This document shows, piece by piece, positions 35,040-43,738 of a stretch of 64,000 nucleotides of DNA. Below the pieces are notes generated by a model that saw only the letters and a program-made list of their open reading frames with translations, had not been told where the DNA came from and made no database searches. The stretch lies in contig NZ_WTPY01000004.1 in the NCBI RefSeq assembly GCF_011378905.1, positions 186,001-250,000 on the forward strand, given 5' to 3'. Position 1 is the stretch's first letter. Each line of letters opens with the position of its first letter. Source of the DNA: Paraglaciecola sp. 20A4. GTDB lineage: Bacteria; Pseudomonadota; Gammaproteobacteria; Enterobacterales; Alteromonadaceae. Position numbers and translations under genes: made by a program.

Positions 35040-36638
35040 TTATTCTGCGCCAGAACCTGATAGTGGCATCGCTAAATAGGGAAAGCTTGTTTCCATCATA
35101 GATGCATTATTAGGTGCGCCATCCGTAAAGGGCACATTACCAACACTGGCATCTTCAGGCGCACACAAACCTAGGTCTGTATCTGTGCCGTTAACTGGAA
35201 TGGGATAACATAAACGCCCCATTACCACGCGAAGTGCAATATCGACCACGTCATCGCCTGGACGACGACCATTTGGGAATCCGGCTAAATCATCACCTGC
35301 CACTCCAAACGGCGACTGCATATCAGCTGATTTGGCTTCGATTGCGGTATTCAAACGTAGCATTTCAGATGGCGTAACCATTGCAAGCTGATTCACACCT
35401 TCAAAACCCGTCAAGAATGCCGTTACCAAATCGGTACGTGGGAAGTTAGTTGGAGCTAGAGTCTCAATTTCAGCGCCTAAGGTTGTGTTAACCGCATCTT
35501 TAAATAAGATGTTGAGCAACGCTGGTAATGTTGGATGAGTAACGTAATCAGCAAATTGCCCATCGTCTTTTGGCGCAGCACTTGAGAATGTATCTTTATC
35601 AGCAAGACCGATAACCAATTCATTGACTAAAGGCGAACCCAAACGCGACACTTGTGTCATCGCGCCACCATTTACCTCGGTATTATCGAAACTGGCATTT
35701 GGATTTAAAATACGTGCTTGTGGCAAGCTCGCAGTAGTCCATGCACCTATGCTGCCGTTACCCGAACCAGTCAAACAAGATTTAGGCACTTCAATGGCAA
35801 TGCTGGTGACATTTTTACCCGCTAAATCGTCGTTGTCCGCAGATTGCGTAATACCATCTGGGAATCCCCCCGCATCTCCAGCACTCGGTGCGCTGTCTCC
35901 TTCAACGGGCACAAAGTTAACTAAATCGAACACTTTACCTAGGTTAACCGTGAACGCATCTTTGCGCTGACCAACGAATATTTTCGCTGGGCTATCGCAT
36001 CCGGGTATGGTCGCGCTGTATACAAAGCTATCTGCGTAGGCCTTGTATTGTTCAGCGTTAGCAAAGGTTTTATTACCGATGTAATCAAGTGGCTTACCAA
36101 AGCTTGCACTACCTGACGTATCGTTCATTACCGAAGCACTCGTACCTGTGCGCATGGGGCCTGTCACCAAATTAACGGTGTAGTTCTCCGTGAAATTGGC
36201 ATTCGTTTGATCACCAGCACTGACGCTTCCCACATTTTTTAGTGGTACGCCTACTGACTTTTGTGCACCTCCAGGGCCGACCATAAGAGCAACACCCGCA
36301 TTGTCATTAGGCAACGACTGGCTAAAATTAAACGTGAAGCTCATGTCTTCTAAGGCATCACCATCGTTATCAATGTGGATCGCATACATAGCAGCAGGAT
36401 CCATGGCGAAATAATTAGGCCCTCCGTAGGCATCTTGTAATGGAATATAATTGGCAATCAGGGTTACGTAGTCGCCGCGGCCTTCCTCATAACTGTTAAA
36501 CGCGTAGAAATCGGTGGAATCAACTGTTGGCGTGCGTGTGACGTTAGGTGCCTCTCTGTGGCTAGAAGCTTGTGTTGCGTGACTCATCGATAGACTGAGT
36601 ATGGCAGCGGTAATCAATGTTAATTGTGGTTTATGCAT
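35040..36638 (-). CDS. DUF4331 family secreted protein
   Basis: A 532-residue protein with signal peptide (MHKPQLTLITAAILSLSMSH, cleavage near ATQA) and an AGGA ribosome site 8 bases before ATG. DUF4331 landmarks are SSHREAPNVTRTPTVDSTDF, then FYAFNSYE at the N-terminus, the long beta-rich middle with RLGSPLVNELVIGLADKD, and C-terminal FPNGRRPGDDVVDIALRV. The molecular role of DUF4331 is unknown to me. It heads a four-gene operon (DUF4331, Ig-like lipoprotein, TPR, HupE/UreJ) and is preceded by a promoter motif identical in spacing to that of the upstream ECF sigma gene, so it is the likely main target of that factor. Confidence 0.9.
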   Translation of the reverse strand: MHKPQLTLITAAILSLSMSHATQASSHREAPNVTRTPTVDSTDFYAFNSYEEGRGDYVTLIANYIPLQDAYGGPNYFAMDPAAMYAIHIDNDGDALEDMSFTFNFSQSLPNDNAGVALMVGPGGAQKSVGVPLKNVGSVSAGDQTNANFTENYTVNLVTGPMRTGTSASVMNDTSGSASFGKPLDYIGNKTFANAEQYKAYADSFVYSATIPGCDSPAKIFVGQRKDAFTVNLGKVFDLVNFVPVEGDSAPSAGDAGGFPDGITQSADNDDLAGKNVTSIAIEVPKSCLTGSGNGSIGAWTTASLPQARILNPNASFDNTEVNGGAMTQVSRLGSPLVNELVIGLADKDTFSSAAPKDDGQFADYVTHPTLPALLNILFKDAVNTTLGAEIETLAPTNFPRTDLVTAFLTGFEGVNQLAMVTPSEMLRLNTAIEAKSADMQSPFGVAGDDLAGFPNGRRPGDDVVDIALRVVMGRLCYPIPVNGTDTDLGLCAPEDASVGNVPFTDGAPNNASMMETSFPYLAMPLSGSGAE

Positions 36639-36671
36639 GACATTTCCTTTTTATGTACCTGTTGAATTAAA

Positions 36672-36702
36672 TTAAACGGGTAAGTCAGGACACTGGATGC
36701 AA
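36672..36702 (-). promoter_or_regulatory. Candidate ECF promoter of the DUF4331 operon
   Basis: Reading the minus strand, TTGCATCCA (36702-36694) is followed by 16 bases and GTTTAA (36677-36672), about 33 bases before the DUF4331 start. The motif before the ECF sigma gene (38100-38130) aligns with it without gaps over 31 bases: TTGMATCYA and GTTTAA are shared while the spacers differ. Confidence 0.6.
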
Positions 36703-36718
36703 GAACACTAAAAAAAGA

Positions 36719-36752
36719 TTAAAAAAAAGCGAAACCGCCGTTTCGCTTTTTA
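36719..36752. terminator. Terminator after the anti-sigma gene
   Basis: AAAAAAAAGCGAAA / TTTCGCTTTTT has a 6-base loop. The A- and T-tracts allow use on either strand; position indicates termination of the sigma/anti-sigma transcript just before the DUF4331 promoter. Confidence 0.9.
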
Positions 36753-36786
36753 TAACATACTGAATTTTATTACTTGAATGCTTAAA

Positions 36787-37524
36787 TTAAAGAAGCACTA
36801 ATTTACTTGTATATAATACCTCAGTCGGTGCACCAGTCGGTGAACCACCTAATGGCTCTATACTAACCGCCAATGCTGCAATATTGATCCGTGCGAACAA
36901 CGCCGGCTTAGCCAAAATAAGCGCCCCGCTTTTGGGCAACAATCCTAATGAAATGGGTGCACTCCCGTCTTCGGGCACGATCCATAACTCATAATCCGCG
37001 TCGAGTTTCGCTTGCAGCGCTTTGGTGGCCTGTACTGCAATATTTTCATCGGTGATCTCAACACTCCACAGCAGATCTGTTTGTTGATTACTGAACATGG
37101 CTAACTGTTTTACTTCAGGGGTAGGCGCAAGCTCCATCTGAACCAATAACACCGCAAGCACCAAGGCGGCAGCTGATGCTAATCCCGCTAAGCTTTGCCA
37201 TATGCGCGGCTTCCTAGGCGCAAGCGGTATTATTTCAGCTTGTTTATGTTTATCGTCTTGTGCAGGGTTGACTGTGCCCGTCGCCGAAGATTGACTGAAA
37301 CCCAGGCGCTGTTCGATTTTATGCCACACATCTTCGTCAGGCGTTACGTCTGCCAATTGTTCACCAAGGGAGTTTAAATACAGCTCCCAGCGATTAACCG
37401 CTTCGCTAATATCGCTAAATTCCATCATAAGCCGACTAAAACGTCGGCGAGCTGGGCCTCTTAGCGTACCGAGAACATACTGAGCTGCAAGGGCATTATA
37501 TAATTCAGGGTTTAGATAGTTCAT
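36787..37524 (-). CDS. RskA-type transmembrane anti-sigma factor
   Basis: About 245 residues. ATG 37524 overlaps the sigma stop (ATGA coupling); a GTG at 37536 is an alternative. The cytoplasmic N-terminus has the RskA-like anti-sigma helices (ALAAQYVLGTLRGPARRRF, VNRWELYLNSLGEQL, DVWHKIEQRLG, residues 1-75) and no HxxxCxxC zinc motif. One membrane helix lies at about 108-130 (SLAGLASAAALVLAVLLVQM), and the periplasmic RskA C-terminal domain at about 135-245 (YELWIVPEDGSAPISLGLLP). It should hold the partner sigma at the membrane and release it on an envelope signal, probably by regulated proteolysis. Confidence 0.88.
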   Translation of the reverse strand: MNYLNPELYNALAAQYVLGTLRGPARRRFSRLMMEFSDISEAVNRWELYLNSLGEQLADVTPDEDVWHKIEQRLGFSQSSATGTVNPAQDDKHKQAEIIPLAPRKPRIWQSLAGLASAAALVLAVLLVQMELAPTPEVKQLAMFSNQQTDLLWSVEITDENIAVQATKALQAKLDADYELWIVPEDGSAPISLGLLPKSGALILAKPALFARINIAALAVSIEPLGGSPTGAPTEVLYTSKLVLL

Positions 37525-38051
37525 AGCTTTAAACACCTTTGGAGTGATTGTAATCCTCGGCGTATCCAGCTTTTAATGGTCCCCAAAGGAAGATCTAAAT
37601 GGGACGTTACTTCTTGATGGGACATACCGTTAAAATAGGCTAAGTGAATAGCTTGCCTTTGTTGTACGTCCAAGGCTCGCATGCACTTTTCCAACAGACC
37701 TTGTTGGGTTTCAGTCATCGGTTCGCCAAAGGACGGTGATGCCGCATCATTGTCTTCGAAGTCTTCTTCTTTGCGAACAGCGTGATAGCGTATTATATCC
37801 AAAGCGCGATAACGAGCGATGCTGATCATCCACGTTAGCACGGTACCTTTTCCTACTCGGTACTGAGAGGCATTGTGCCAAATTCGTACATAGGCTTCTT
37901 GCAAAGCTTCTTCCGCTAACTCTTTGCGCTTCAGCATTCTAAGGCTAACGGCGTATAGCTGTTTGCTTGACGCTTGATAAAGTTTGGCGAATGCTGCCTT
38001 ATCACCTTGCGCCGTAGCACTGAGTAAGTTGAACATCGGATCTTGTGTCAT
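37521..38051 (-). CDS. ECF sigma factor (SigK/RskA-type pair)
   Basis: About 176 residues. ATG 38051 follows AAAGGA and is preferred; an in-frame GTG lies at 38078. Region 2 is FAKLYQASSKQLYAVSLRML, LAEEALQEAYVRIWHNASQY and TWMISIARYRALDIIRYH. Region 4 is GLLEKCMRALDVQQRQAIHL, AYFNGMSHQEVTSHLDLPLG and TIKSWIRRGLQSLQRCL. The SHLDLPLGTIKSWIRRG helix is typical of the SigK-like ECF group, which pairs with RskA anti-sigmas. It is translationally coupled to the anti-sigma gene and preceded by a motif also found upstream of the DUF4331 operon. Confidence 0.92.
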   Translation of the reverse strand: MTQDPMFNLLSATAQGDKAAFAKLYQASSKQLYAVSLRMLKRKELAEEALQEAYVRIWHNASQYRVGKGTVLTWMISIARYRALDIIRYHAVRKEEDFEDNDAASPSFGEPMTETQQGLLEKCMRALDVQQRQAIHLAYFNGMSHQEVTSHLDLPLGTIKSWIRRGLQSLQRCLKL

Positions 38052-38099
38052 ATCGTCCTTTGCTATTGGTTTTTGCACAATTAAGACTGGGTAATACTG

Positions 38100-38130
38100 T
38101 TAAACTACCCACATGATAAAGTAGATTCAA
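38100..38130 (-). promoter_or_regulatory. Candidate autoregulatory ECF promoter of the sigma gene
   Basis: On the minus strand TTGAATCTA (38130-38122), 16 bases, GTTTAA (38105-38100), about 48 bases before ATG 38051. It aligns without gaps with the DUF4331 promoter motif at 36672-36702. Confidence 0.6.
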
Positions 38131-38157
38131 CTATTGATAATTATCGGCGATTTTTAT

Positions 38158-38184
38158 AAAAAAATGCCGGCCATAAGGCCGGCA
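38158..38184 (-). terminator. Terminator after opgH
   Basis: On the minus strand GCCGGCC TTAT GGCCGGC is followed by ATTTTTTT. It is about 90 bases beyond the opgH stop. A second hairpin, CTCACTGA / TCAGTGAG at 38241-38266, has no T-tract. Confidence 0.88.
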
Positions 38185-38272
38185 CAAAGCGCAGTGTTAC
38201 TGGTTTATCGGACCAAGGTTAGTCTGATACAAGGGCTTATCTCACTGAGGTTCTGCGCTCAGTGAGTCTAGG

Positions 38273-40198
38273 TTAACTGTGCTTGTTTTCACTCGCTAAG
38301 CCTTGAGTGGGTAGCTCCACACTTGACGATAGAAAAGCAAAACTCTGTTCTGGCATATCTTGCCAATTTTCAGGGGGCATAGGCGACGTTGATAACACAA
38401 TTTCGTCTTGGCGCTGCATATTGGCCAAACGGATCCTCAGTTTTCTCAGTGCTGGTACTTCCTCTACTTCACTGGGACTAACAAACATACCCCAACTGCG
38501 ACTAAGCTTGCCCAAATACAAACTACTGGAAAAACGTATAATGGGCGCAGCTAATAATAAGCCAAATAGCACTGGAGCCAACCACCAAAATAGAATGGGC
38601 GTTAATGCTAACGTTACCGCGCCCCAGCCTATAGCGATGGCACTGGCTACCCATGTACGTTTAAAGGCTTCTTTCCAAGGAACCATACGCCCTTCTCGCC
38701 CTTGGGCATCCCAACTTACGTTCTTACCAATTAACACATTTAAGACGAAATACGCGTGGTAAAACATCATTAAAGGAGCTATAACAATGGCGACAACGGC
38801 TTCAATTATCGCACCCGATATAAGCGCTATTCCGCCCCCAAATTGATCACGACGGCGGACTAAAGCAACGATAGCACCCAATAATTTCGGTCCAAGCAGC
38901 ATAATGGCAGTGGCACTGAGCAGCATGATTATGTAATCGGTTTTAACGACGGGCCAAGCGGGAAATAAAGAATAATTCGAAGCGAAGAATACTTTGTCAG
39001 ATGTAGCTCGCACTACCGCGTCGATAGTACTTAGCACTAACATGACTAACCAAACGAGTGACGACATATATGCCAAGGCACCAAACAAAAAATGCAATCG
39101 GTTGACGGTGTGAAGGCCTTTACCGTTTATGATGCCTAAATGCTGAATATTGCCTTGAACCCAACGTCTATCTCGCGTAGCGTAATCGATAATATTACTG
39201 GGTATTTCTTCGTAACTCCCTTCCAAGTCAGCTAATAATAATACATCCCAACCGGCTCTTCGTAGCAGCGCAGCTTCAACAAAGTCATGGCTTAAAATAT
39301 CGCCACCGAAAGGGGCTTTGCCGCCTAAGGTGGGTAACCCACAATGTTGAATAAAGGCATCGACACGGATAATGGCATTGTGTCCCCAATAGTTAGCACT
39401 ATCGGTTTGCCAAAAGGCCTGTCCTGTGGCCAGCATCGGGCAATACAAACAAGAGGCAAATTGCAAAAAACGACCAAATAAAGTTTGCTGACGAACCGGA
39501 ATAGGTACAGTTTGGATTAAACCTGACATGGGGTTTTGTTGCATCGCTTTAACCAGCGTCAACATACACTCCCCCGTCATAATACTATCCGCATCAAGTA
39601 CGATCATCGAATCATATTGGTAACCCCAGCGTTGACAAAAATCAGCAAGATTACCTACTTTACGATGAACGTTTTTTTCACGACGGCGATAATAGATATT
39701 TTCAGATAAGTTACCAACCCTTTGGCACAACTCATGCCATGCAGTTAGTTCTGCTTGCGCCATATCTGGGTTTTGCGTATCGCTAAGCATATAAAAGTCA
39801 AAATGCTCAAGCTGCCCAGTGTTTTCTAAATCCATAAGACAGGCTTCGAAGCCAGCCATAATACGATCTGTGTCTTCATTGTAAACAGGCATAACTACCG
39901 CGTGTCTATTCTTTATGGCCACTTTATCCACCTGACCAACGCTGTGCTTGTTACGACTTAGCTTGAGCGGGTCTATATCAAAAAGTTGCAATATAAATCC
40001 AATGAACGCACTCCAAAATGCCGCCGAAATCCACAAGAATGTAATGCTGAACAACACTAGCAACACAACCTCTAACGTGGTGACGCCACTCTCAGAGAAA
40101 ATTTCGTACATCATCCAGCTACCAGCAATGGAAGTGATAAATACCATCACAGCATATGCCCATTTGCGGGCTGCTTTAGCTTTTATATCGATAAACAT
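38273..40198 (-). CDS. opgH: Glucans biosynthesis glucosyltransferase OpgH (short form)
   Basis: A 641-residue family-2 glucosyltransferase for osmoregulated periplasmic glucan. ATG 40198 follows GGGTGGA and begins just before the first membrane helix; the frame extends to 40297. Motifs are VVMPVYNEDTDRIMAGFEAC, the metal Asp region MIVLDADSIMTG, DILSHDFVEAALLRRAGW with the catalytic Asp, and DRRWVQGNIQHL, the (Q/R)RRW-type motif. About eight membrane segments are visible. E. coli OpgH is about 847 residues; this protein lacks most of the long cytoplasmic N-terminus and part of the C-terminus. It lies 43 bases after opgG in one operon. Confidence 0.93.
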   Translation of the reverse strand: MFIDIKAKAARKWAYAVMVFITSIAGSWMMYEIFSESGVTTLEVVLLVLFSITFLWISAAFWSAFIGFILQLFDIDPLKLSRNKHSVGQVDKVAIKNRHAVVMPVYNEDTDRIMAGFEACLMDLENTGQLEHFDFYMLSDTQNPDMAQAELTAWHELCQRVGNLSENIYYRRREKNVHRKVGNLADFCQRWGYQYDSMIVLDADSIMTGECMLTLVKAMQQNPMSGLIQTVPIPVRQQTLFGRFLQFASCLYCPMLATGQAFWQTDSANYWGHNAIIRVDAFIQHCGLPTLGGKAPFGGDILSHDFVEAALLRRAGWDVLLLADLEGSYEEIPSNIIDYATRDRRWVQGNIQHLGIINGKGLHTVNRLHFLFGALAYMSSLVWLVMLVLSTIDAVVRATSDKVFFASNYSLFPAWPVVKTDYIIMLLSATAIMLLGPKLLGAIVALVRRRDQFGGGIALISGAIIEAVVAIVIAPLMMFYHAYFVLNVLIGKNVSWDAQGREGRMVPWKEAFKRTWVASAIAIGWGAVTLALTPILFWWLAPVLFGLLLAAPIIRFSSSLYLGKLSRSWGMFVSPSEVEEVPALRKLRIRLANMQRQDEIVLSTSPMPPENWQDMPEQSFAFLSSSVELPTQGLASENKHS

Positions 40199-40241
40199 AG
40201 TTCCACCCTCACTGTTATGTTGATTGCCCCTAAAGGCAGAA

Positions 40242-41951
40242 TCACTCGACCTCATTGGCGCTCCAAACGTAATTCCACACTTCACTGATTGGCTCATCTG
40301 AAAGCGTTAAGTACAAGCGCATGTCAATAGCTTCATTACTGTCAGGTATCAACTTAAACTGTGCCCGCCAGGTCGTCTTATCAGGCAACTGCATGACTTC
40401 TAAATCTTTGAACTTACCAGACGACAAAGTTAAGTGTGGCTTTAAGCGGATTGTCTGGCCTAAATTAGCAAACGCGTCAGCGCTGAAATCCACAACCATT
40501 TGTCGTTCACTTTTACTCGGCGCATTATCTTGCCCCGGTAATGCAGCCCAACTATTAAATACCCGTGTCACCCGACCAGTGACGTCTTCATTGAGTCCCC
40601 CATTGACAGTTTTTACGGTGTAATCAAATTCACGCATTTCGCCCTTTTTGAATGGCTTCTCGGGAACCCAGTAACTAACAATATTGTCATTGGTTTCAGA
40701 ATTGGTTGGAATTTCGACTAACTCAACTCGACCTTTACCCCATTGATTATCAGGCGTTATCCACATACCAGGGCGAGCATAATAGTTCGCTTCTGTATCT
40801 TGATAACTAGTAAAATCTTGGTCTCGTTGCAGCAAACCAAATCCTTTGGGTTGATTGTCTTGGAGAGACGTTACGCGCAAGCCTTTGGGGTTATTCAACG
40901 AGCGCCAAATCCACTCTCCGCGTGAGGTGTGCATAGACAAACCATCGGAATCGTGAACCTCAGGTCTGAAGTCATCAAATTTACGTGTATCGTTCTCGCC
41001 ACTTAAATACATGCTGGTAAGCGGAGCAACACCAAGTTTTTTCACATCTTCACGAGCAAAAACGGCACTCTGTACATGCATAACAGTGTTCAAGCCGGGT
41101 ACCAGTTCAAAACGATAAGCACCGGTAACTGACTTACTGTCTAATAAAGCAAAAAATACTAACTTACTATCGTCTGATTTTGGCTCTAAAACCCAAAACT
41201 TAGTAAACGAAGGAAACTCTTCACCACTTGCCTCTGCCGTATCAACCGCTAAACCACGGGCAGAAATCCCAAATATCTGCCCTGGCCCAATTAAGCGAAA
41301 ATAAGACGCTCCTAAAAAAACAGCTACTTCATCTTTATAGTCAGTTGTCTTTAACGGGTAATGAATTCTAAAACCGGCAAATCCAGCGTCTTTAGGCACT
41401 AACCCCTTAAGGGGCGCGGCATCTTTTTCGTAAATAAAGCGGTCCGTTTCAAACAGCATATTTTTAGTACCGCTATTATCGTCGACCACTTTTATTCCAA
41501 CGGGCGTTCGGTAGAGAAAGCCAGGATGAAATAATTGCATCTCAAATTTAGCTTTGTCTTTCCATTGCGCTTTCTCGGGGTTAAAACGAATAGCACGGTA
41601 CTGCTGATAGGTCATATCCGCTAATTCAGCAGGTAAATTTTGATTGGGTTGCACGTACGGCTTTGCTGCTGCGGCTTTCGCTTGCTCTGTGACTAAGTCG
41701 AACACCCGCTCTTCACTGGTTTTAACCACAACGGGCACAATCACGTCTTCTGCAACCGGCTGGACTTTTTCGGTAACCGGTTTGACCTTCTGCTCTTTGC
41801 TATTGATAGGCTCTTGCACGGGCGTCTGCGTTTGGCTAGATACGCCGACACTGACCACTAAAAACACTAAACCGGAGAGACGCGACAATCTATTCCACTG
41901 ACATACTCGTGTCTTGGGATGCTGCTTATTGAAGGAATTCTGGATTCTCAT
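40242..41951 (-). CDS. opgG: Periplasmic glucan biosynthesis protein OpgG
   Basis: A 569-residue OpgG/MdoG protein. ATG 41951 follows AGGAAG; the frame is open to 42074 without a good start. The N-terminal region (about 1-50) has a basic stretch and the hydrophobic export segment LSRLSGLVFLVVSVGVSSQT. A Pro/Val/Lys-rich linker is followed by the OpgG domain: ELADMTYQQYRAIRFNPEKA, LFHPGFLYRTPVGIKVVDDN, FLGASYFRLIGPGQIFGISA, RGLAVDTA, FDDFRPEVHDSDGLSMHTSR and a C-terminal Ig-like domain. It shapes or releases the beta-glucan backbone made by OpgH. The linker of about 60 residues is longer than in E. coli. Confidence 0.93.
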   Translation of the reverse strand: MRIQNSFNKQHPKTRVCQWNRLSRLSGLVFLVVSVGVSSQTQTPVQEPINSKEQKVKPVTEKVQPVAEDVIVPVVVKTSEERVFDLVTEQAKAAAAKPYVQPNQNLPAELADMTYQQYRAIRFNPEKAQWKDKAKFEMQLFHPGFLYRTPVGIKVVDDNSGTKNMLFETDRFIYEKDAAPLKGLVPKDAGFAGFRIHYPLKTTDYKDEVAVFLGASYFRLIGPGQIFGISARGLAVDTAEASGEEFPSFTKFWVLEPKSDDSKLVFFALLDSKSVTGAYRFELVPGLNTVMHVQSAVFAREDVKKLGVAPLTSMYLSGENDTRKFDDFRPEVHDSDGLSMHTSRGEWIWRSLNNPKGLRVTSLQDNQPKGFGLLQRDQDFTSYQDTEANYYARPGMWITPDNQWGKGRVELVEIPTNSETNDNIVSYWVPEKPFKKGEMREFDYTVKTVNGGLNEDVTGRVTRVFNSWAALPGQDNAPSKSERQMVVDFSADAFANLGQTIRLKPHLTLSSGKFKDLEVMQLPDKTTWRAQFKLIPDSNEAIDMRLYLTLSDEPISEVWNYVWSANEVE

Positions 41952-42782
41952 TGGGCTTTGACTTCCTTTGCTGATTTGTAGCGTTTCAATACACTGGGCA
42001 TAACTTGTGTGTATGAATTTGCAAATTTCGATCCAAAAATCAGATTTGTGCCAAACCAACCCAGTATTAGACAAAAGTATAAGAAGTCGTTAACCGAATT
42101 CTGATGGGTACTGAAATGCAAATTGCGTTGCCGGGCAGCCCGTAATAAGCTAATTTATTATTTCCATTTTAAATTATTAAAAAGGACTCAGACTGCAAGT
42201 AATATAGGCAAGCGGCGATAACAGTAAGATTAGATGCAACGAATTTAGCGATAAAAGACAACCTTCAAAGCCATGCTATAAGCTGAGAATAACCTAGAGA
42301 AATAGGAATTAAAAAAAGTGTGAAAAACTAACAGGTATTATTATCCGTCGCAAAATAGTCCCGCCTATAAGACTTTGTCAGTAAATCTGCACAAGATTAG
42401 GGTTAAAACTGTTTCTTTTTACTGACACCCGTTAATTTCGATAAAAAATCACATAAAATTCATTAGCTTAAGCCTAGCTAACGGATTATTTTGATTGTAT
42501 TTTTTGAGAAACAATTTGGTCTGACGCTCGGTATACTGCCATATGAATGAAAAGCATCACTTAGATAGATTTTCCCAGGATTTGTAATTTTTACCGCTTA
42601 ACGAAATAACGTCATTATTGCTAATTTTATTGGTCACGAACGATTAGATTGATGTAAGTAACGACACTGATAAACAGCTGTGTAGGTCAGATTAATGTAA
42701 GCCCCCTTGTGAAAACAAATAAGCCGCATAAATTGCGGCTTATTGTGACGATTTTATTTACGTAGATAACTACACAGTGATG
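41952..42782. other. Long AT-rich region between opgG and fadR
   Basis: These 831 bases carry no supported gene. They must contain the opgGH promoter, as expected for an osmotically regulated operon. TTGGTCTGAC at 42516-42525 resembles a half FadR site but the other half is poor. A terminator lies at 42718-42744. Confidence 0.5.
42718..42744 (-). terminator. Terminator after fadR
   Basis: AATAAGCCGC / GCGGCTTATT with a 7-base loop, 39 bases beyond the fadR stop. The T-tract is short. Confidence 0.7.
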
Positions 42783-43493
42783 TTAGTCCGCTATACCTTT
42801 TGGCATATCGTCACGTATCTCATTCCATAATTTGCCACTTTCAATTCCATAATTACGAATAACTAACGGCACACTTTCATAGTCGCCTTGTTTGGCAAGA
42901 GATAACAATTGTTTGTAGTAACCTTGGGTTAATACACGGCATTTTTCACTTGAGAAATAATAGCCCCCAATGCGTGAGTATAGACCTTTAAAACCATTCA
43001 TCATAAGCACGTATACTGGGTTACCCGAAGCAAACGCAAGGTCGTGATTTAACTGGTAGTCATTTACCGCAATGGTGACTGCATCACCTTCAACATCAAT
43101 ATATTTTTCGAGGATCTCGATCGTCTTCTCGGCATTGTTACGTATGGCGCCGCGAATAAACACTGCGCTTAAATTAGTGCGCGCAGCTAAAAGGTGATCA
43201 ACTAGTTCAGATATACCTTCTTCGTCTAGACGAGCCAAAGTCTCTAGAATATTTAGTCCTGAGGTCTCCCAAAAATTGTTCACTTTGGTCGGCTTACCAT
43301 GTTGAATGGTTAGCCAGCCGTCGCGAGCAAGACGTTGTAATACTTCGCGTAATGTAGTTCGGGTTACCCCGATTAATTCTGATAGTTCACGCTCAGCGGG
43401 AAGAATAGTACCTGGAGGAAAACGACTACTCCATATAGACTCAACTATGTACTCTTCGGCAAATCCAGCGGGACTCTGTGCCTTATAAATCAT
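42783..43493 (-). CDS. fadR: Fatty acid metabolism regulator FadR
   Basis: A 236-residue GntR-family regulator whose first 90 residues are almost identical to E. coli Fad[59 protein letters not shown] and [19 protein letters not shown]. The helix-turn-helix is therefore expected to read the same operator. The C-terminal acyl-CoA-binding domain (about 95-230) is more divergent but keeps [20 protein letters not shown] and SRIGGYYF. FadR represses fad genes and activates unsaturated fatty-acid synthesis until long-chain acyl-CoA binds. fadD, a classical target, lies 8 kb away. It is divergent from nhaB, as in enterobacteria. Confidence 0.97.
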   Translation of the reverse strand: MIYKAQSPAGFAEEYIVESIWSSRFPPGTILPAERELSELIGVTRTTLREVLQRLARDGWLTIQHGKPTKVNNFWETSGLNILETLARLDEEGISELVDHLLAARTNLSAVFIRGAIRNNAEKTIEILEKYIDVEGDAVTIAVNDYQLNHDLAFASGNPVYVLMMNGFKGLYSRIGGYYFSSEKCRVLTQGYYKQLLSLAKQGDYESVPLVIRNYGIESGKLWNEIRDDMPKGIAD

Positions 43494-43531
43494 TTGATTG
43501 CTCGCAAGTTTATCAAGATTATTTTGTTATA

Positions 43532-43548
43532 AACTGATTGTACCAGAT
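43532..43548. promoter_or_regulatory. Candidate FadR operator
   Basis: AACTGATTGTACCAGAT resembles the FadR consensus ANCTGGTCNGACCAGNT: the two half-sites CTGAT and ACCAG have the right 3-base centre, with one mismatch in the left arm and two in the core. It lies 39 bases before fadR and about 190 before nhaB. Confidence 0.45.
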
Positions 43549-43738
43549 GATTTTTATTGGGAACAATGAATCTTTAACAAGTTGTTAAGTTATATACTGA
43601 CTGTCACAATCAATAAGTAAACTTTTAATCACTTTATTTAAGTTAAATGTAGCTAAGCATGCGATTTCCCTTGCATTTTTCGGTTACAAATTTTACAAAG
43701 TAGTTATAAAAGCTAGAAAATTTTAAAGGTTTCAATCT

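Noticed and set aside
42513-42529. TTTGGTCTGAC, a FadR-like half site upstream of opgG
   Set aside because: Only one half of the palindrome matches and it is over 500 bases from opgG.
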